Shown: piece by piece, positions 10,681 through 21,482 of the stretch
How positions within the stretch are numbered: the stretch's first letter is position 1
How the letters are laid out: every line of letters starts with the position of its first letter
From: Plasmodiophora brassicae
Taxonomy: Eukaryota; Endomyxa: Phytomyxea; Phytomyxea; Plasmodiophorida
NCBI GenBank assembly: GCA_036867785.1
Contig: CP145428.1
Span: 248,001 to 312,000 of the forward strand
Direction: 5' to 3'
DNA length: 64,000 bases
Made by a program: the position numbers and the translations under genes
The notes under the pieces: generated by a model
Seen by the model: the letters and a program-made list of their open reading frames with translations, nothing else
Database searches by the model: none
What the model was told of the DNA's origin: nothing

Positions 10681-11269
10681 ACTCCGTTTCATCTGAAGAG
10701 TCCGATCCCACGGCGTTTTTCGTTCCAACAGAAGAGTCCGATTCATGCATTCATGCCGACACTAACGGTTTTGGCGCTCGAACGACGTCACTTTGGTAGC
10801 TAGAGCCTTCTATGCATTCCTATGAGAGATAGGGTCCTCCCACATGGCCTTGCTGATCTTTCGCTTGGCATTGCGGAGCGCAGATGTGTCGCAGTGGATA
10901 GCGATCGAAAGTATATTGTGTCGTCGCAGGTGCGTTTTGTACATGTGGGGAGGTTTGAAGCCGTTCCCACCCCCATTGACCATGCACGCTTCCATAGGGC
11001 GCTTCTTGCCTAACTTGCCGGCGACCACGTCGTCAGGTGGCGAGCAGATCGATTTCGGCCAGTCGTCTCCAGGGGTGGGCTATTTTTGGATATCTAGGCG
11101 TCAACTGGCAAAAGGTATAGGTTGGAAGCGAATCCATATCATGAGACATATGTCGCCGGAATGATAAGTCTCTGGCCTAGTGGTAGACAGAGTTCTATAG
11201 AGGTACGCCTCTTTACGACGTTAATCGTGGAGTACAATGCACGATCGGACTCTTCAGATGAAACGGAGT
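10681..11269. mobile_element. MITE-like element with 27-bp terminal inverted repeats
   Basis: Bases 10681-10707 (ACTCCGTTTCATCTGAAGAG...) recur as an exact reverse complement at 11243-11269, giving a 589-bp unit. The 12-mer GAAGAGTCCGAT is repeated once more inside at about 10730. No clear target-site duplication flanks it. The short ORF inside (10810-11028, minus) matches no transposase I know. It lies between MED7 and the Popeye gene. A run of CAGCTCCCACACGGACTC-like repeats occupies the region just to its left (10545-10640). Confidence 0.6.
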
Positions 11270-11276
11270 AGTATTC

Positions 11277-12602
11277 TTAGTTATAATCGGGGCCATACGT
11301 GTATTCCCAAGGGCTCCCCCTGTCGTACGGTTCGTCGTCCTGGTCGGCGGCGGGCGGGTTGTCGGGTTTGCGGTCGCCGGACCCGTCGGCGTAGCCTTCG
11401 GCGGTCCACCCGAGCCGTTTCAGGACGTCGACGTGGGTGCCCTGGTCAATGTCGTGAAGGATGCGGTACCGATTCAGCATGTTGCGTTCGTGCGCGGTGA
11501 TGAACTGCTTCTCGAGGACGCGCTCCAGCAGCATGGCGTACTGCTTTTCGCATTTCCAGTGCAGGCTCTTGCCGACCAGGATCTCCGAGTCGTCCTTGGA
11601 CGTCAGCTTGCGAACGATGTCGGCGGAAATGGCGCTCTGGACGGCGCGTGCGATGGCGTCGTTGGACTCCAGCAGGTCAATCAGGACGCCACGCGGCCAC
11701 GACATGCACGTCGTCTCGGTCAGCGCTGTCACCGTCGCCGACGCCTTCATCGCGTTCGACAGGCGCAGGCCCACGTGGATGCCCATCTCGCCGATGAACT
11801 GCCCCGCGTGCAACTCGTAGACCTTCGTCCCTCGGATCACGACCTCCGCCTTCCCATCTGCGGAACAGGCCGTTGTCAGAGCGAATGCATGTCCCCGGAT
11901 CCGGTCATGTGGTTCGGGGCGACCGACCGACGACTAACAGCACCTATTGAGGGCAAACGTTAACACACAGCGCGGCGCCAGATGGCACAGGTCGGCGTAC
12001 ATTCGGGTTGAACGCCCCCTCGTAGCATAAATGGGCGCCTTCCGAGACCTGGATCACGTTCGCGACGCTGACGAGTTTCCAGAAATCGACCAGCGACAAC
12101 CCGGCCTGCCGGACATGAACGTCATTCAGGGAGGGCGCCGCCGCGCGTGCCGCACCGGTTGGAACACTTGCTCGAAGACGGCCAGCTGCTGAGACGACAT
12201 GGACCTAGCGCGCCTCGCCTCGGTCAGCAGGTGCACGATCTGGATGCCGTTCGTGATGATGAAGAGCAGGTTCCACCGGAACGGCATCCAGAGCGGTATC
12301 CCGTGCGGGTGCCAGTAGTTGAACGCCAGCGTGCAGACGCCGGCGGCCACGGCCATGAGGCGCAGGTCGAGAATATCGGTGAACCCGTACGACGCCGCCA
12401 GCAGCACGAAACTCAGATGCCCGAACACGGTCGCCACGCTGTACTCGACGGGGCGCGCCCTCAGCGTCACCGCCCGCCGCCGCATCATGAACTCGCTGAT
12501 CCGCGACACCGACCCACCCACCGGACGCGTGCCCGCCCATCGCTGCCGCGCCGGCGGCACCGCCCGGCGCGCCACCAACCACAGGACCCGCGTTCTCAGC
12601 AT
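11277..12602 (-). CDS. Popeye-domain (POPDC-like) cAMP-binding membrane protein
   Basis: Exons: complement(11277..11857, 11928..11943, 12001..12105, 12156..12602), 382 aa. Three hydrophobic helices (VFGHLSFVLLAASYGF, LRLMAVAAGVCTLAF, WNLLFIITNGIQIVHLL) precede a cyclic-nucleotide-binding-like fold with VVDGKAEVVIRG, GQFIGEMGI and the Popeye-type stretch CMSWPRGVLIDLLESND ... IVRKL. The order of membrane helices then CNB fold matches POPDC proteins, which bind cAMP and interact with channels in animals. The 16-nt exon (11928-11943) is supported because it restores the beta strand VLLVVDGK with AG and GT at both sides. ATG 12602 is the first plausible start; the extreme N-terminus is basic and uncertain. 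It is divergent from GDT1 across 329 bp. Confidence 0.75.
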
Positions 12603-12931
12603 CCTCGACCGCCCGTTGACAACTGCCACGCCGGACAGTAATGAGGAGCGAGCGCGCGCGGACGCAACCCCCCAACGGCAACGTCGTCGCGTCCCCAAAA
12701 CATCGCGCCCCCGTCGTGTAGGTAGTTCGCAAAAACGTTGACTGCACCTCAGTTGACGGGCCGCTACACCCGGACAGGTCAGTTGGGGCCTGAGACAACA
12801 GCACGGGACGCACACCTGGTGTGGACTACGCATACACGGCGACCTCGCGGCGCACAGCGCATCCCCGTGCGAACGCCGCTTGGTGTGAGGAGACGGGGAC
12901 GGCCACGGCGGCGATCGTTATATTTTGTGCG
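12603..12931. promoter_or_regulatory. Shared divergent promoter region (Popeye-like / GDT1-like)
   Basis: The two flanking genes start in opposite directions, so both promoters must lie in or overlap these 329 bases. No TATA box or other named element was confidently identified. Confidence 0.45.
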
Positions 12932-13950
12932 ATGACCCGGAGAGCGTGGACGCTCGGCGCGCCGCTGATCATGTCGTCGTTCACGGTGCGTGCCGACTGC
13001 GCGGTCGACTCCGCGCGCCGCTCAACAATGTCTGTGCAGGTTGCGGCTGCGGAATCGCTGGCGGCTGTGTCGCCGGTCGCGACGCTCCAGGCGGTGGTGG
13101 CGTCGTTCTCCATGGTCGTGTCGTCCGAGGTCGGCGATAAGACGTTCTTCATCGCCGCGATCCTGTCCATGCGTCACGGCCGGCAGGTCGTGTTCGCCGG
13201 CGCCATTGCCGCCCTGATTGTCATGACGGTCCTGTCTGCAGCCGTGGTGCGTTTGCGCCCGATTGCAATGCGCGTTCGGTGGGGTCTCCCTGACGCCCCC
13301 GCTCAGGGTTCGGCGCTCCCCGCCATTCTCCCGAAAGTGTACACGCATTATGGGGCGGTCCTGCTGTTCGCCGGGTTCGGCGTCAAGCTGCTGAAGGATG
13401 CCCTGGAGATGGACCCGAACGAGGCCAGCAATGAGCTGGAGCAGACCGAGGCCGAGCTCGTCGACTCGAAGCGCAGCGAGTACGAGGGCGAGTCCGACAT
13501 CGAGATGGCCGATGCCGACGCCGACGTCGAGAAAGGGAACCCGAGACGCGCAGGCCCGCGAATGTTCGCCGCCGTGTTCAAGTCGGAGGCGTTCATCCAG
13601 GCGTTCACCATGACGTCCGCTGTCTGTGTTCCCTCGGGTCGCTGCGGCGCTGACGTGTCCCGGCGTAGGTTTCTGGCGGAATGGGGCGACCGGTCGCAGA
13701 TTGCCACGATCGTGATGGCGGCGGATTCGGACCCAACCGGGGTCGTCATGGGCGGCATCGTCGGGCACGCCTTGTGCACGCTGGTCGCCGTGGTCGGAGG
13801 TCGGTCGCTCCTTGTTGCAGCGGCAGCGGCCCAGTGCTGATTGGGAGAGCAGGGAAGCTGCTGGCGCAGCGCATCTCGGAACGAACCGTCCATCTCGTCG
13901 GCGGCGTCCTCTTCCTCTGCTTCGCCGTGCATTCCGTCGTCTCCGGATAG
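12932..13950 (+). CDS. GDT1/TMEM165 family (UPF0016) cation transporter
   Basis: Exons: 12932..13246, 13307..13614, 13669..13799, 13853..13950, 283 aa. The two family hallmarks are present: SEVGDKT in the first half and AEWGDRS in the second, each followed by hydrophobic helices (FFIAAILSM; QIATIVMAA). A central loop is acidic and charged (NELEQTEAELVDSK). The family moves Mn2+/Ca2+ with H+ across Golgi-type membranes and supports glycosylation. Introns are 60, 54 and 53 nt. The first two are multiples of three with no stop, so translation of unspliced RNA would stay in frame. ATG 12932 gives a 40-residue lead that could hold a targeting signal. Confidence 0.88.
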
Positions 13951-14200
13951 CCATACAGCACAATTGGACATTCCCTGCTGTCCGCCCGCCGACCCACCAG
14001 AGCGTGCTTACCGACAGGAGGACTTTGGGGCAGGCGTCAGATTGGAACCCGATCGGTGGCTCTGAGTGCCCGATGTTGCTACTGAGATCACCGCCTGCGA
14101 CCGCGTTCCAGCAGCAGCAGCAGCAGCAGGTTTCTTCGCGATATCAAAGCGTGCACCGTTGCGTCGCATGTAGGTTTCCGTGTGTACAATATCCTGGACG

Positions 14201-15840
14201 TCATTGTACGCGGGCGGGGAACGCTCCGGACTGGATCAGGCGCAGAGCGGTTTCAGGATTGCCAGCGCCAGCGACCAGGGCGTGGTACGCCGATTCCGGG
14301 TCGCAGCGGCTGTGCTGCGCGAGTTGCACGACCATGAGCTGGGACGGCGGTAACGGCGCCTTGGATCGGTCCTCGGCAGCGATGGACACGTGCAGGTGGT
14401 CGTTCGCGATCAACCAGCCGCCGGGCGTCAACGTCATCGTCAGGACACGGGTGAAGTCGCGCGTCGATGACGACGAACCCGCGGTCTCTTGGAACTGGCC
14501 GTTAACGATGATCACGAGGACTTGTTCCGACAAGGCCGTCACATCGGCGATGAACTGCGGCGCGACGTTGTCAGGCTGGGAATCGACAGGTAACGATCAC
14601 GTACGGTTGACAGCATGTAGTGCATTGTGGGAAGCGCTTTCAAGGCCGCGGCGACGTCGACCTTGCCGCGTTTCAGGGCTTGCTGTCGAGCACCCCAGCC
14701 GGACAGTTTGGCCAGGTTCCTGCTGGGCGTGTACCTGCTGCGAAGGCCCACATCGTCGACGGTCAGCGAGAAGTGGGCACCGTCGGCGTAGAACTGGTAC
14801 AAGGCATCGCCATGGCTCTCAAAGAACTTGACAATAATGGACCTGCAACAACGATTAGCGCGCTGCTGTCAAGGACAACGGCCACGCGAACCTGGCCAGG
14901 GGCTCAATCTGAGGCGGCTCGAACGATGACCCCATGAGGTGCGGGAGCTTGGTGACCGCCCTCTGGACACCGAACTGGATCAGTTGTTGTGCGGGAATGC
15001 CGTTGATCAGCCGCAACGACGTGAACTTCATCTTGACCAGATGCGACTGGATCGCGGCCGACATCGTCGGCAGCGGGTTGCCTGAACGGGCGGCGGCCGT
15101 GTCAGGACGCGACCAGACGAACGCGCACGATGTTCCCGTACCTGACAGCACGATTTCGCCCAGCTGACCAGCGTACCCGGATAGGAAATCGAGCTCGTCG
15201 ACAGACTCTGTGTGGACGCGGGGTCAGACATGCGGACGCCAGCGCAGACAGCACAGCGTACCGAGCTTGTTGTCGGCCAGCGACAGGTTGACCAGCATTG
15301 GGGCCGCGTCGAACAGACCGTCAAAGGCGGCCAGCGACCGGATGCTGTTCCCGTCCAGGCGCACCGAGGTGACCTGCCGGCAATTGCCGGCAATGATCTC
15401 GCAGATGGCGTCGACGAAGCCCTTGTCGTTGAAGTCGGCCTCGGGGATGTGCGGCGTCAGCGCCTGCAACGCGCCACCCAGGTCGAGCATGGCGGCCGGG
15501 TGATGCTGGAACTTGCTGCCGACGTACTGCAACAGGGTCTGCTGCTGCGGTGGCGTTACCCTGATGTTCGGCCGCAGCGTCGCCACCAGCCGCAACCCGC
15601 CCAGCGCCAGGTCCCGCTGCCGGAGAATGTCGGACGCATCAGCGATGCTGTCGAACGTCCTGATGAAACGCGCACTTGGCACTGAGCAGCGGGTTACGCA
15701 GGTGGACGACGACACACGTACAGGATGACCGAATGGTCCGACACGATCTCGCTGGACACCCATCGAATCGCTCGTTTCGTGCGGCTGCTAAGCATCTTGC
15801 CCAGATCGCCCAGGAACGGACGCTCACGAAACCCAGATAT
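14201..15840 (-). CDS. NXF/TAP-type nuclear mRNA export factor (5' end not resolved)
   Basis: Supported exons: complement(14201..14554, 14605..14842, 14892..15081, 15142..15207, 15262..15674, 15722..15840). Domain order follows NXF1: a degenerate RRM (ARFIRTFDSIADAS), an LRR block (VTSVRLDGNSIRSL, LVNLSLADNKL, GNPLPTMSAAIQ), an NTF2-like domain (LYQFYADGAHFSL, RNLAKLSG, LPTMHYMLST then FIADVTALS, VIIVNGQFQE, WLIANDHLHV) and a C-terminal UBA-like tail (LAQHSRCDPESAYHALVAG). NXF proteins with an NXT partner carry mRNA through nuclear pores. Introns are 47-60 nt. The N-terminal exons lie upstream of 15840, and I could not settle their splice sites. Final length would be near 500 aa. Confidence 0.78.
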
Positions 15841-16299
15841 CTACAAGACGGATCGAAGCGAACCACAACGTGACTGGATGCAACAACCAAGGCCGGGAGA
15901 GGTGACGAACGCACCACGATCGATGTTTTCCGTCTGCGCAAACGTTCCAGGTCAGCTACCTACCGGTGGTACGGGACGTCGTCCAGCGCGCGTCCTTACG
16001 TCGGCTTCGGCGACGGCCCGCGCCCGCCATGATGCCCACGGCCGCGTCCGCCGCGCCGCGACCACGACGACGACATTCGCCACACACCGCCCACGCAATT
16101 ATCGGCGTGGCGTGCAGCTCCCCAGTGGGCGGCTGCACTGCGACGCTACGTGCAGCTCCGCTGGTCCCGCTGTAGCTCTCCAGTGGGGCGCAGTCGAACT
16201 GCAGCGCTCCATTGGCAACTGCACAGGCCGCCACTGCCACTCTAACGGCGCAGCTCACGGGTCCGGTGGTCATTCGCCAGCGACGACGACGTTGTTTAA
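15841..16299 (-). other. Probable NXF 5' exons and intergenic region
   Basis: A minus-strand ATG near 16030 begins an Arg-rich stretch (RRRSRRKDARWTTSR) typical of NXF N-termini, followed by possible GTAGGT and GTGCGT donors. No single splice path joined the frames cleanly, so this is left unassigned. Confidence 0.35.
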
Positions 16300-16830
16300 T
16301 TACAAAGCGACGATCGCCAGCGCTGCTGATATCGCCGGAAGAAGCAGGAGACAGGGCGCGCAGTGACGACGCGCGTCAGCAGTAGTGACGACGCGTGTCA
16401 CGTGTGGCACGGTACGGAGGAACGCGCGGTCGGCCTTCTGGCGACGCTCCTTGTTATCGGGGTCGGCGGCGTCTTCCGCGTCGCGCTCCTTCTGGTCCCG
16501 TTCGTAGACCTTGCCGAGCTTCTCCAGAAACGCGCGCTCGGCGTCGCTGCCTGGCCCGCGCTTGATCAGCGCCAGCATCTGGTTGCCTGGGTTGCATCGC
16601 CGATCGTACCGGGAGTTGCGGAACGCCACTTCGGCGTCCGTCCGCTTCGCCCAGCTCTTCGCCCAGCCGACCCACGACCCCGTCTCCTCGGCGTACCAGT
16701 GCTTCAGCCTGGCCAGCATCACCATGCACTCGGGCGTCGCCGTGATCTCCCCGGGATCCCCAGCGCTCGCGCTCAGCACCACCGCGAGTGCGGATACGAC
16801 AATACATAACAGCAGCTGTAGCGACCCCAT
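16300..16830 (-). CDS. Small secreted protein with a hydrophobic C-terminal tail (possible GPI anchor)
   Basis: A 176-aa frame starts at ATG 16830 with a signal peptide (LQLLLCIVVSALAVVLSAS). The mature part is highly charged, with CMVMLARLKHWYAEE, WVGWAKSWAKR and FLEKLGKVYERDQKER. It ends in HCAPCLLLLPAISAALAIVAL, which resembles a GPI-attachment signal or a single TM. The frame stays open far upstream of the ATG, but that part lies across the divergent PHOSPHO gene and is a shadow. No family recognised. Confidence 0.6.
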   Translation of the reverse strand: MGSLQLLLCIVVSALAVVLSASAGDPGEITATPECMVMLARLKHWYAEETGSWVGWAKSWAKRTDAEVAFRNSRYDRRCNPGNQMLALIKRGPGSDAERAFLEKLGKVYERDQKERDAEDAADPDNKERRQKADRAFLRTVPHVTRVVTTADARRHCAPCLLLLPAISAALAIVAL

Positions 16831-16987
16831 TCTCTCGCGCCGTCGTCGTTCGTGCCAACGCGCCGTTCTGATAATGACGGACGAACGCGACGGGTCAACC
16901 TGATCTGCGTGTGCATCCAAGTCGCGCGCGTATCTGCCTGACCCGGGCACACCTCCCGTCACAGCGGTGGAGCCAGCCAAGCGAACG

Positions 16988-18031
16988 ATGTCGGCGAGCA
17001 CGGTGCCGCCGCCGCCGCCGCCGCTGCTCGTCGTGTGGGATTTCGACTGGTCGCTGATCGACGAGAACACGGACACGTGGATCTTCAAGGCGCTGGCGCC
17101 CGGCCTGGTCGACGACCTGAAGCGCACCGAGCAGTTCCCGGTCTGGACCGACCGCGTCCAGGACGCTCTGCGACGGCTGTTCGCCGAGTACGGCGTGACG
17201 CGCGACACCCTGCTGGAGACCATGCAAGGCATCCCGATCCACCAGGGCATGATCGAGACGGTGAGCGAAACGGAGCGAAACGTTTCCCGCCGCTGGACCG
17301 TTTATCGACGCGATGGGCACACAGATCAAGACGTTGCACGGGGCGGGCGCTGAGCAGATCATCCTGTCCGATTCCAACACGGAATTCATCCAGTGCATCC
17401 TGGCCAAGCACGACCTGTCCAAGTACTTCCGGGCGATAATCACGAACCCGGCCGAGTTCGACGGCGAAGGTCGGTCTGGCGGCTGGACGAGGCCCCACCG
17501 ATCGCTAACGGACGAGACCCGCGCCAGGCCGCCTCCACGTTCGTCCGCATCAGGCGGCCGAGTCGCCACACTACTGCGACCTGTGCCCACCGCAGCTCTG
17601 CAAGGTGCCCACATTCGTTGTCGGGTTGCCGTTCATCGGGGCTGACATGGCGCGTGTTCTCAGGGCGGCCAACTCCAAGCGATCCTTCGTGTGCGTACGA
17701 TGGGGCCGGCGTTGCGCTACGAACTCGCGCTGACGTTGATTGGTACGACGACAGACGATGCGATCGGCGCAACGGGACCTACAATGCATCTACGTCGGCG
17801 ACGGCCGGGGCGACCTATGCCCGTGCATCGGTTTAGGGTACGTCGACGTCACCACCGCAAGGTCGTGTGCCCTGACGACGGCACAACAGGGACAGGGACG
17901 TGGTGCTGGCCCGGAAAGGGTACCCGCTGCTGGACCACCTGGCGAAGACGCGCGTCCGGGCCAGGGTCGTTCCGTGGCAGGACGGCGACGAGGCGCTGTC
18001 CGCCGTCAACGCCTTCCTACAATACATGTAG
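16988..18031 (+). CDS. PHOSPHO1/2-type HAD phosphatase
   Basis: Exons: 16988..17260, 17325..17469, 17528..17604, 17664..17690, 17755..17837, 17890..18031, 248 aa. HAD motif I is VVWDFDWSLIDENTD (the family's DFDWTLIDENSD), motif II lies in IILSDSNTEFI, and the family-specific HYCDLCPPQLCKG Cys segment is present. Motif IV is IYVGDGRGDLCP, followed by DVVLARKGYPL. Members hydrolyse phosphoethanolamine/phosphocholine or pyridoxal phosphate in the cytosol; the substrate here is unknown. Introns are 52-64 nt and include a 27-nt exon. The start is the ATG at 16988; a GTG seven codons earlier is not needed. Confidence 0.9.
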
Positions 18032-18408
18032 AGCCGACATTGTTCCGATTCGGATGGCACAGAGCGTCGTCCCGCAGCCATGGCACACGTCGTTCGAACA
18101 GCGCCCTGTCACGAAACGCCTCCCGAACCTCAGGAGCAAGGCGACAATGCCGACCATCGTGTAGCCGTCCGCCTCGGTCGTTCGACGTCGACGTCTTTCC
18201 ACCCTACAGATGGTTGCAGTATACACCTACCCGACATCGTAATGTGGTTGATCGCGTCTCGGAGCGGGTGGGCAGTGCCCAAATCGCGCGTCGAAACGCG
18301 AACCCACTCGCTCACGACTCGTCACGTTCGGCAACGAAGCGCTGTGTAATTATCTGCTGAACGCGTACACTACCTTGGTCATCTGCAAGCGCACCTGAAC
18401 GGCAAGTG
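18032..18408. other. Intergenic between convergent genes
   Basis: These 377 bases separate the 3' ends of the PHOSPHO-type and TMEM151-like genes. No ORF with recognisable content was seen; 3' UTRs and terminators are expected here. Confidence 0.4.
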
Positions 18409-19477
18409 TCAACACAGGCGATGTTTGGGGGACCGATGGCGCCCGTTCAACGACGTGATTACCTTGACGGCGCGGCTCTGCAGCGCCAGACGATACGGCC
18501 AGGCGAACAGGAGCAGAATGGCGAGCACGCAGACGACCCTGTTCATCCAGAACGGCCTCTTGAACGTCTCGTTCGCCATCAGCATGCGCTTATGGAGCCC
18601 GGGCGTGCCGAAGTGCTCGTGGTAGTCCTGATGGACGTCGAACCGGTTCTCATTGCGGAACGCCCTGGAGAAGCGTTGGAAGGCGACCCGGGACGCCGTG
18701 TCGCCGAACAGGACCGTTTCGTGGAGACGCACCCTGACCAGGTCGAACGGCAACGCATCGGTGATCTGCGTCCCGTCGTGCTCCGACCGGAACGACGTGA
18801 TCGGGAAGAAGGTCGACGCCGAGTGGGTGTCCACTCGTACTGTGTACGTCTCCAGTCTCGACGACGTGCGCCCTTGGCTGTCGGTGTGCGTCACCGTCCG
18901 CACGCGCGTCTCGTAGTGATAGCATTGGACGGACAGGCGCAGGACGGGGGCGGTGGCGTACAGCGATTCCAGTTCCGACATGGTCGCGTACGTCCCCGTG
19001 GTGTACTTCAGGTACCTGGCAGGCGGGCGTCAGCGGCCCCGAACGGTCGACACGGCAGACGCACGAGGTGTACGATAGCACCGGGGAGCCAAACGCTTCC
19101 TTCAGGTAGACGATGTATGTGACGCCCAGGACGATGAGCGGCACGAAGAACAGCTCGTCGTCCATCAACAGCAACGCCGCGATACCCGACCCTGCGGCAC
19201 ATGCATTCGTCAGCGTCGACGCAGGCGGTTGCCGAACCCGCGAACCGATAGGCGCTAAGTTGAGCAGCAGCGCGAACAAGTACGCGCGACGCGGCTCGAT
19301 CAGATGCGATCGGGACGCGCGCTCCGTGTCGGGATCGTAGACCGGCGGCAGGTCGCCGACGTCGTCAGCGCCGTCCGCAGCAGCGCTCGCCTCCTCCTGC
19401 TGCTGTTGCGTCGCCGGCTTGCCCACATCGTCGTCGGCGTCGTCGTCGATAAAATCCAGATCGGTGCCCGCCTTCAT
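18409..19477 (-). CDS. TMEM151-like multi-pass membrane protein
   Basis: Exons: complement(18409..19005, 19061..19191, 19246..19477), 319 aa. The N-terminal cytosolic part is acidic (DFIDDDADDD) with a Gln run. Two hydrophobic segments follow (AYLFALLLN..., FFVPLIVLGVTYIVYL). Then comes a soluble region with the family pattern VQCYHYETRVRTVTH ... ETYTVRVDTHSASTFF ... FQRFSRAFRNEN, and a last TM (VVCVLAILLLFAWPYRLAL) after FKRPFWMNR. Human TMEM151 proteins have the same order. Biochemical role unknown. The 54-nt intron keeps the frame open if retained. Confidence 0.7.
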
Positions 19478-19809
19478 AACGGAAATGCAGCGACAGCTGG
19501 CCGTGCGTTCGCGCGCGTGCAACGAACGGCGGCAGACTAATCGCGCCGATCAATCCCGCCAGAAATAGCGGCCCGCGGCACTGTCGACGAAACGGGGGCT
19601 GAATCGGGGTGCAGTTTCGACCCTGACGCAGGTCCCGTCCCACTAAAAGGGGGGCGCGCGCGAGCCCACATGTGCCTAATGGCAGACCCTGCACAGGCGC
19701 GGCGCGGGCATACACCGATTAAGGGGGCGGTGCGCGCGCGTGTACCAAACGAAATCCGGGATATCTGGCGGTTCGCGCCCCGGCCGGTCGTCCATATCGT
19801 TCCTCGGCG
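19478..19809. promoter_or_regulatory. Shared divergent promoter region (TMEM151-like / PH-STE20 kinase)
   Basis: The flanking genes start on opposite strands 332 bp apart. No specific element was identified. Confidence 0.4.
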
Positions 19810-21428
19810 ATGAGCGCGAACGATGCCAGCCCGGCCCAGCTCGCCCAGTTCCGCGACCTGCTCGTCAACGGGTGCGGGCGCGCGATCGCACACGCGGCTG
19901 CGTACGCCCCCATCTGACGTCTTGCCGTCTCTCTGCGCAGCGCCGAGTTCGACCTGGCCTCGGCGGACGGCAAGGCGCCGAAGCGTCGCTGGGTGTGGCT
20001 GAACAAGTCGCTGGACACGATCTGCTGGGGCGACTCCCGGAAAGCCTGGCGCTACAAGGAAGCCCCGTTGCGGGATGCGCTCCAGGTCGATGACACCCAC
20101 CTGGAACGATCCAGTTAGCCCCACTTCTGATCGCGTCCTATCTGCATAGATCGACGAGGTCGACTCTGGGGACGCCCATGAATTGCGTCTGGGGCTGGAC
20201 GACGGTCGGCAGATGGCGCTAACGTCGCCATCATATCGTCAGCGCAACGAGTTCGCCAACGCGTTACGCCGCCGGGACCTGCTTCGGGACCTGCCGCAGA
20301 CGAGCTCGCCGTTCAACGTCCAGCACCTCAGCCATGTCGACGTCAACTTGGAGTGGACCGGCGACCTGAGCAAGATGTTCGACCTGGAGACGAAGCTCGG
20401 CCAGGGGTCGTTCGGCAGCGTGTACCGCGCCCGGCACAAGGATTCCGGGGTCGTCATGGCCGTGAAACTCGTCGTCTCGGACAACATGGAGGAGATCCGC
20501 AAGGAGATCGACATCCTGAAACAATGCAAGCACACCGACATCGTCAGCTACTACGGGTGCGGGTCCGGCCTGGACGCGGAAGGCCAGCTGTGGATCCTGA
20601 TGGACTACTGCGACGCTCGCGACGTCGGCGTCGTCCTGGATTCCTACGGGCCGCTCCCGGAGGACGTCATCCAGTACATCATGCTGCACAGCGTCCGGGC
20701 AACCGTCTACCTGCACGCCAAACGCATCATCCATCGAGACATCAAAAGGTCGGTCGGCGCGTCCAGCGGACAGCCGGCCTGGGCCTGACGCGGGTTCCAG
20801 CGGGAACATCCTACTGACATCCGACGCGAGCGTGAAACTCGGCGACTTTGGCGTGTCGAAGCAGGCGGCAACGATAACGTCGGACAAGCCGGAGATGGCC
20901 GGCTCGCCGTTGTGGATGGCCCCGGAGGTCGTCAAAGGCAGGCCCGCCGCATTCAGCTCCGATGTCTGGTGGGTTCCTCTCCGATGTTCGGGTGCGGACC
21001 CGACAGCTGACGCCCCCTGTAAGGTCGCTGGGCATCACCGCCATTGAACTGGCCGACGGGAAGCCGCCCCGCGCGAACCTGACCGCCTATCAGGCGATGA
21101 AGGCGATCGCAAAGGACCCGCCGCCGACGCTGTCGTCCCCGTCGAAGTGGTCCGAGCCGTTCAGACAGTTTGTGCAGTACTGCCTGGTGCCAGACCCAGG
21201 GCAAGGAATTCGCCGCGCGTCCCACGTCTAACACGTTGCCCTGACGTGCCGGGCGGTTGCAGAGCGAGGCCGAGCGCAGTGGACCTGTTGATGCACCCGT
21301 TCCTGTCGCAGACGATAAAGGAGGACAAAGTGAAGCAGCGGTTAAAGTCGATCATCGCGAAGAAAGCGAGACGGGCGTCGTCGCTTGGTTCCCGCCTCAA
21401 GGATATAACGGATAAGGCCCAGAAGTAA
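19810..21428 (+). CDS. PH domain-STE20/GCK-type Ser/Thr protein kinase
   Basis: Exons: 19810..19871, 19941..20085, 20150..20748, 20801..20968, 21024..21200, 21263..21428, 438 aa. Residues ~25-112 form a PH domain (KRRWVWLNKSLDTICWGDS ... LRLGLDDGRQMALTS ... NEFANALRR). The kinase follows: glycine loop LGQGSFGSVYRAR (about 152-164), catalytic Lys in VMAVKLV (about 175), HRDIKSGNILL, DFGVSK, GSPLWMAPEVV, SDVWSLGITAIELA and the STE20-type ending RPSAVDLLMHPFL. A short basic tail ends it. PH domains bind phosphoinositides, so membrane recruitment is likely. The last intron (21201..21262) has a GC donor (GCAAGG); splicing there gives the exact STE20 ending, while the unspliced frame stops early. 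Confidence 0.88.
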
Positions 21429-21482
21429 CCGCCACCGCGTAGCGTGTGTGTATGTGTCCTGTACTGATTCGTTCGCAGGGCC

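Noticed and set aside
11170-11220. A-box-like TGGCCTAGTGG inside the MITE-like element
   Set aside because: No B-box or cloverleaf pairing follows.
14576-14604. A 29-nt intron in the NXF gene ending at TTCCCAG
   Set aside because: A 50-nt intron to the next AG (14555..14604) gives a better match to the NTF2-like domain and a normal intron size.
16831-17250. N-terminal extension of the small secreted protein (frame open to 17250)
   Set aside because: It overlaps the start of the PHOSPHO gene on the other strand and would bury the signal peptide.
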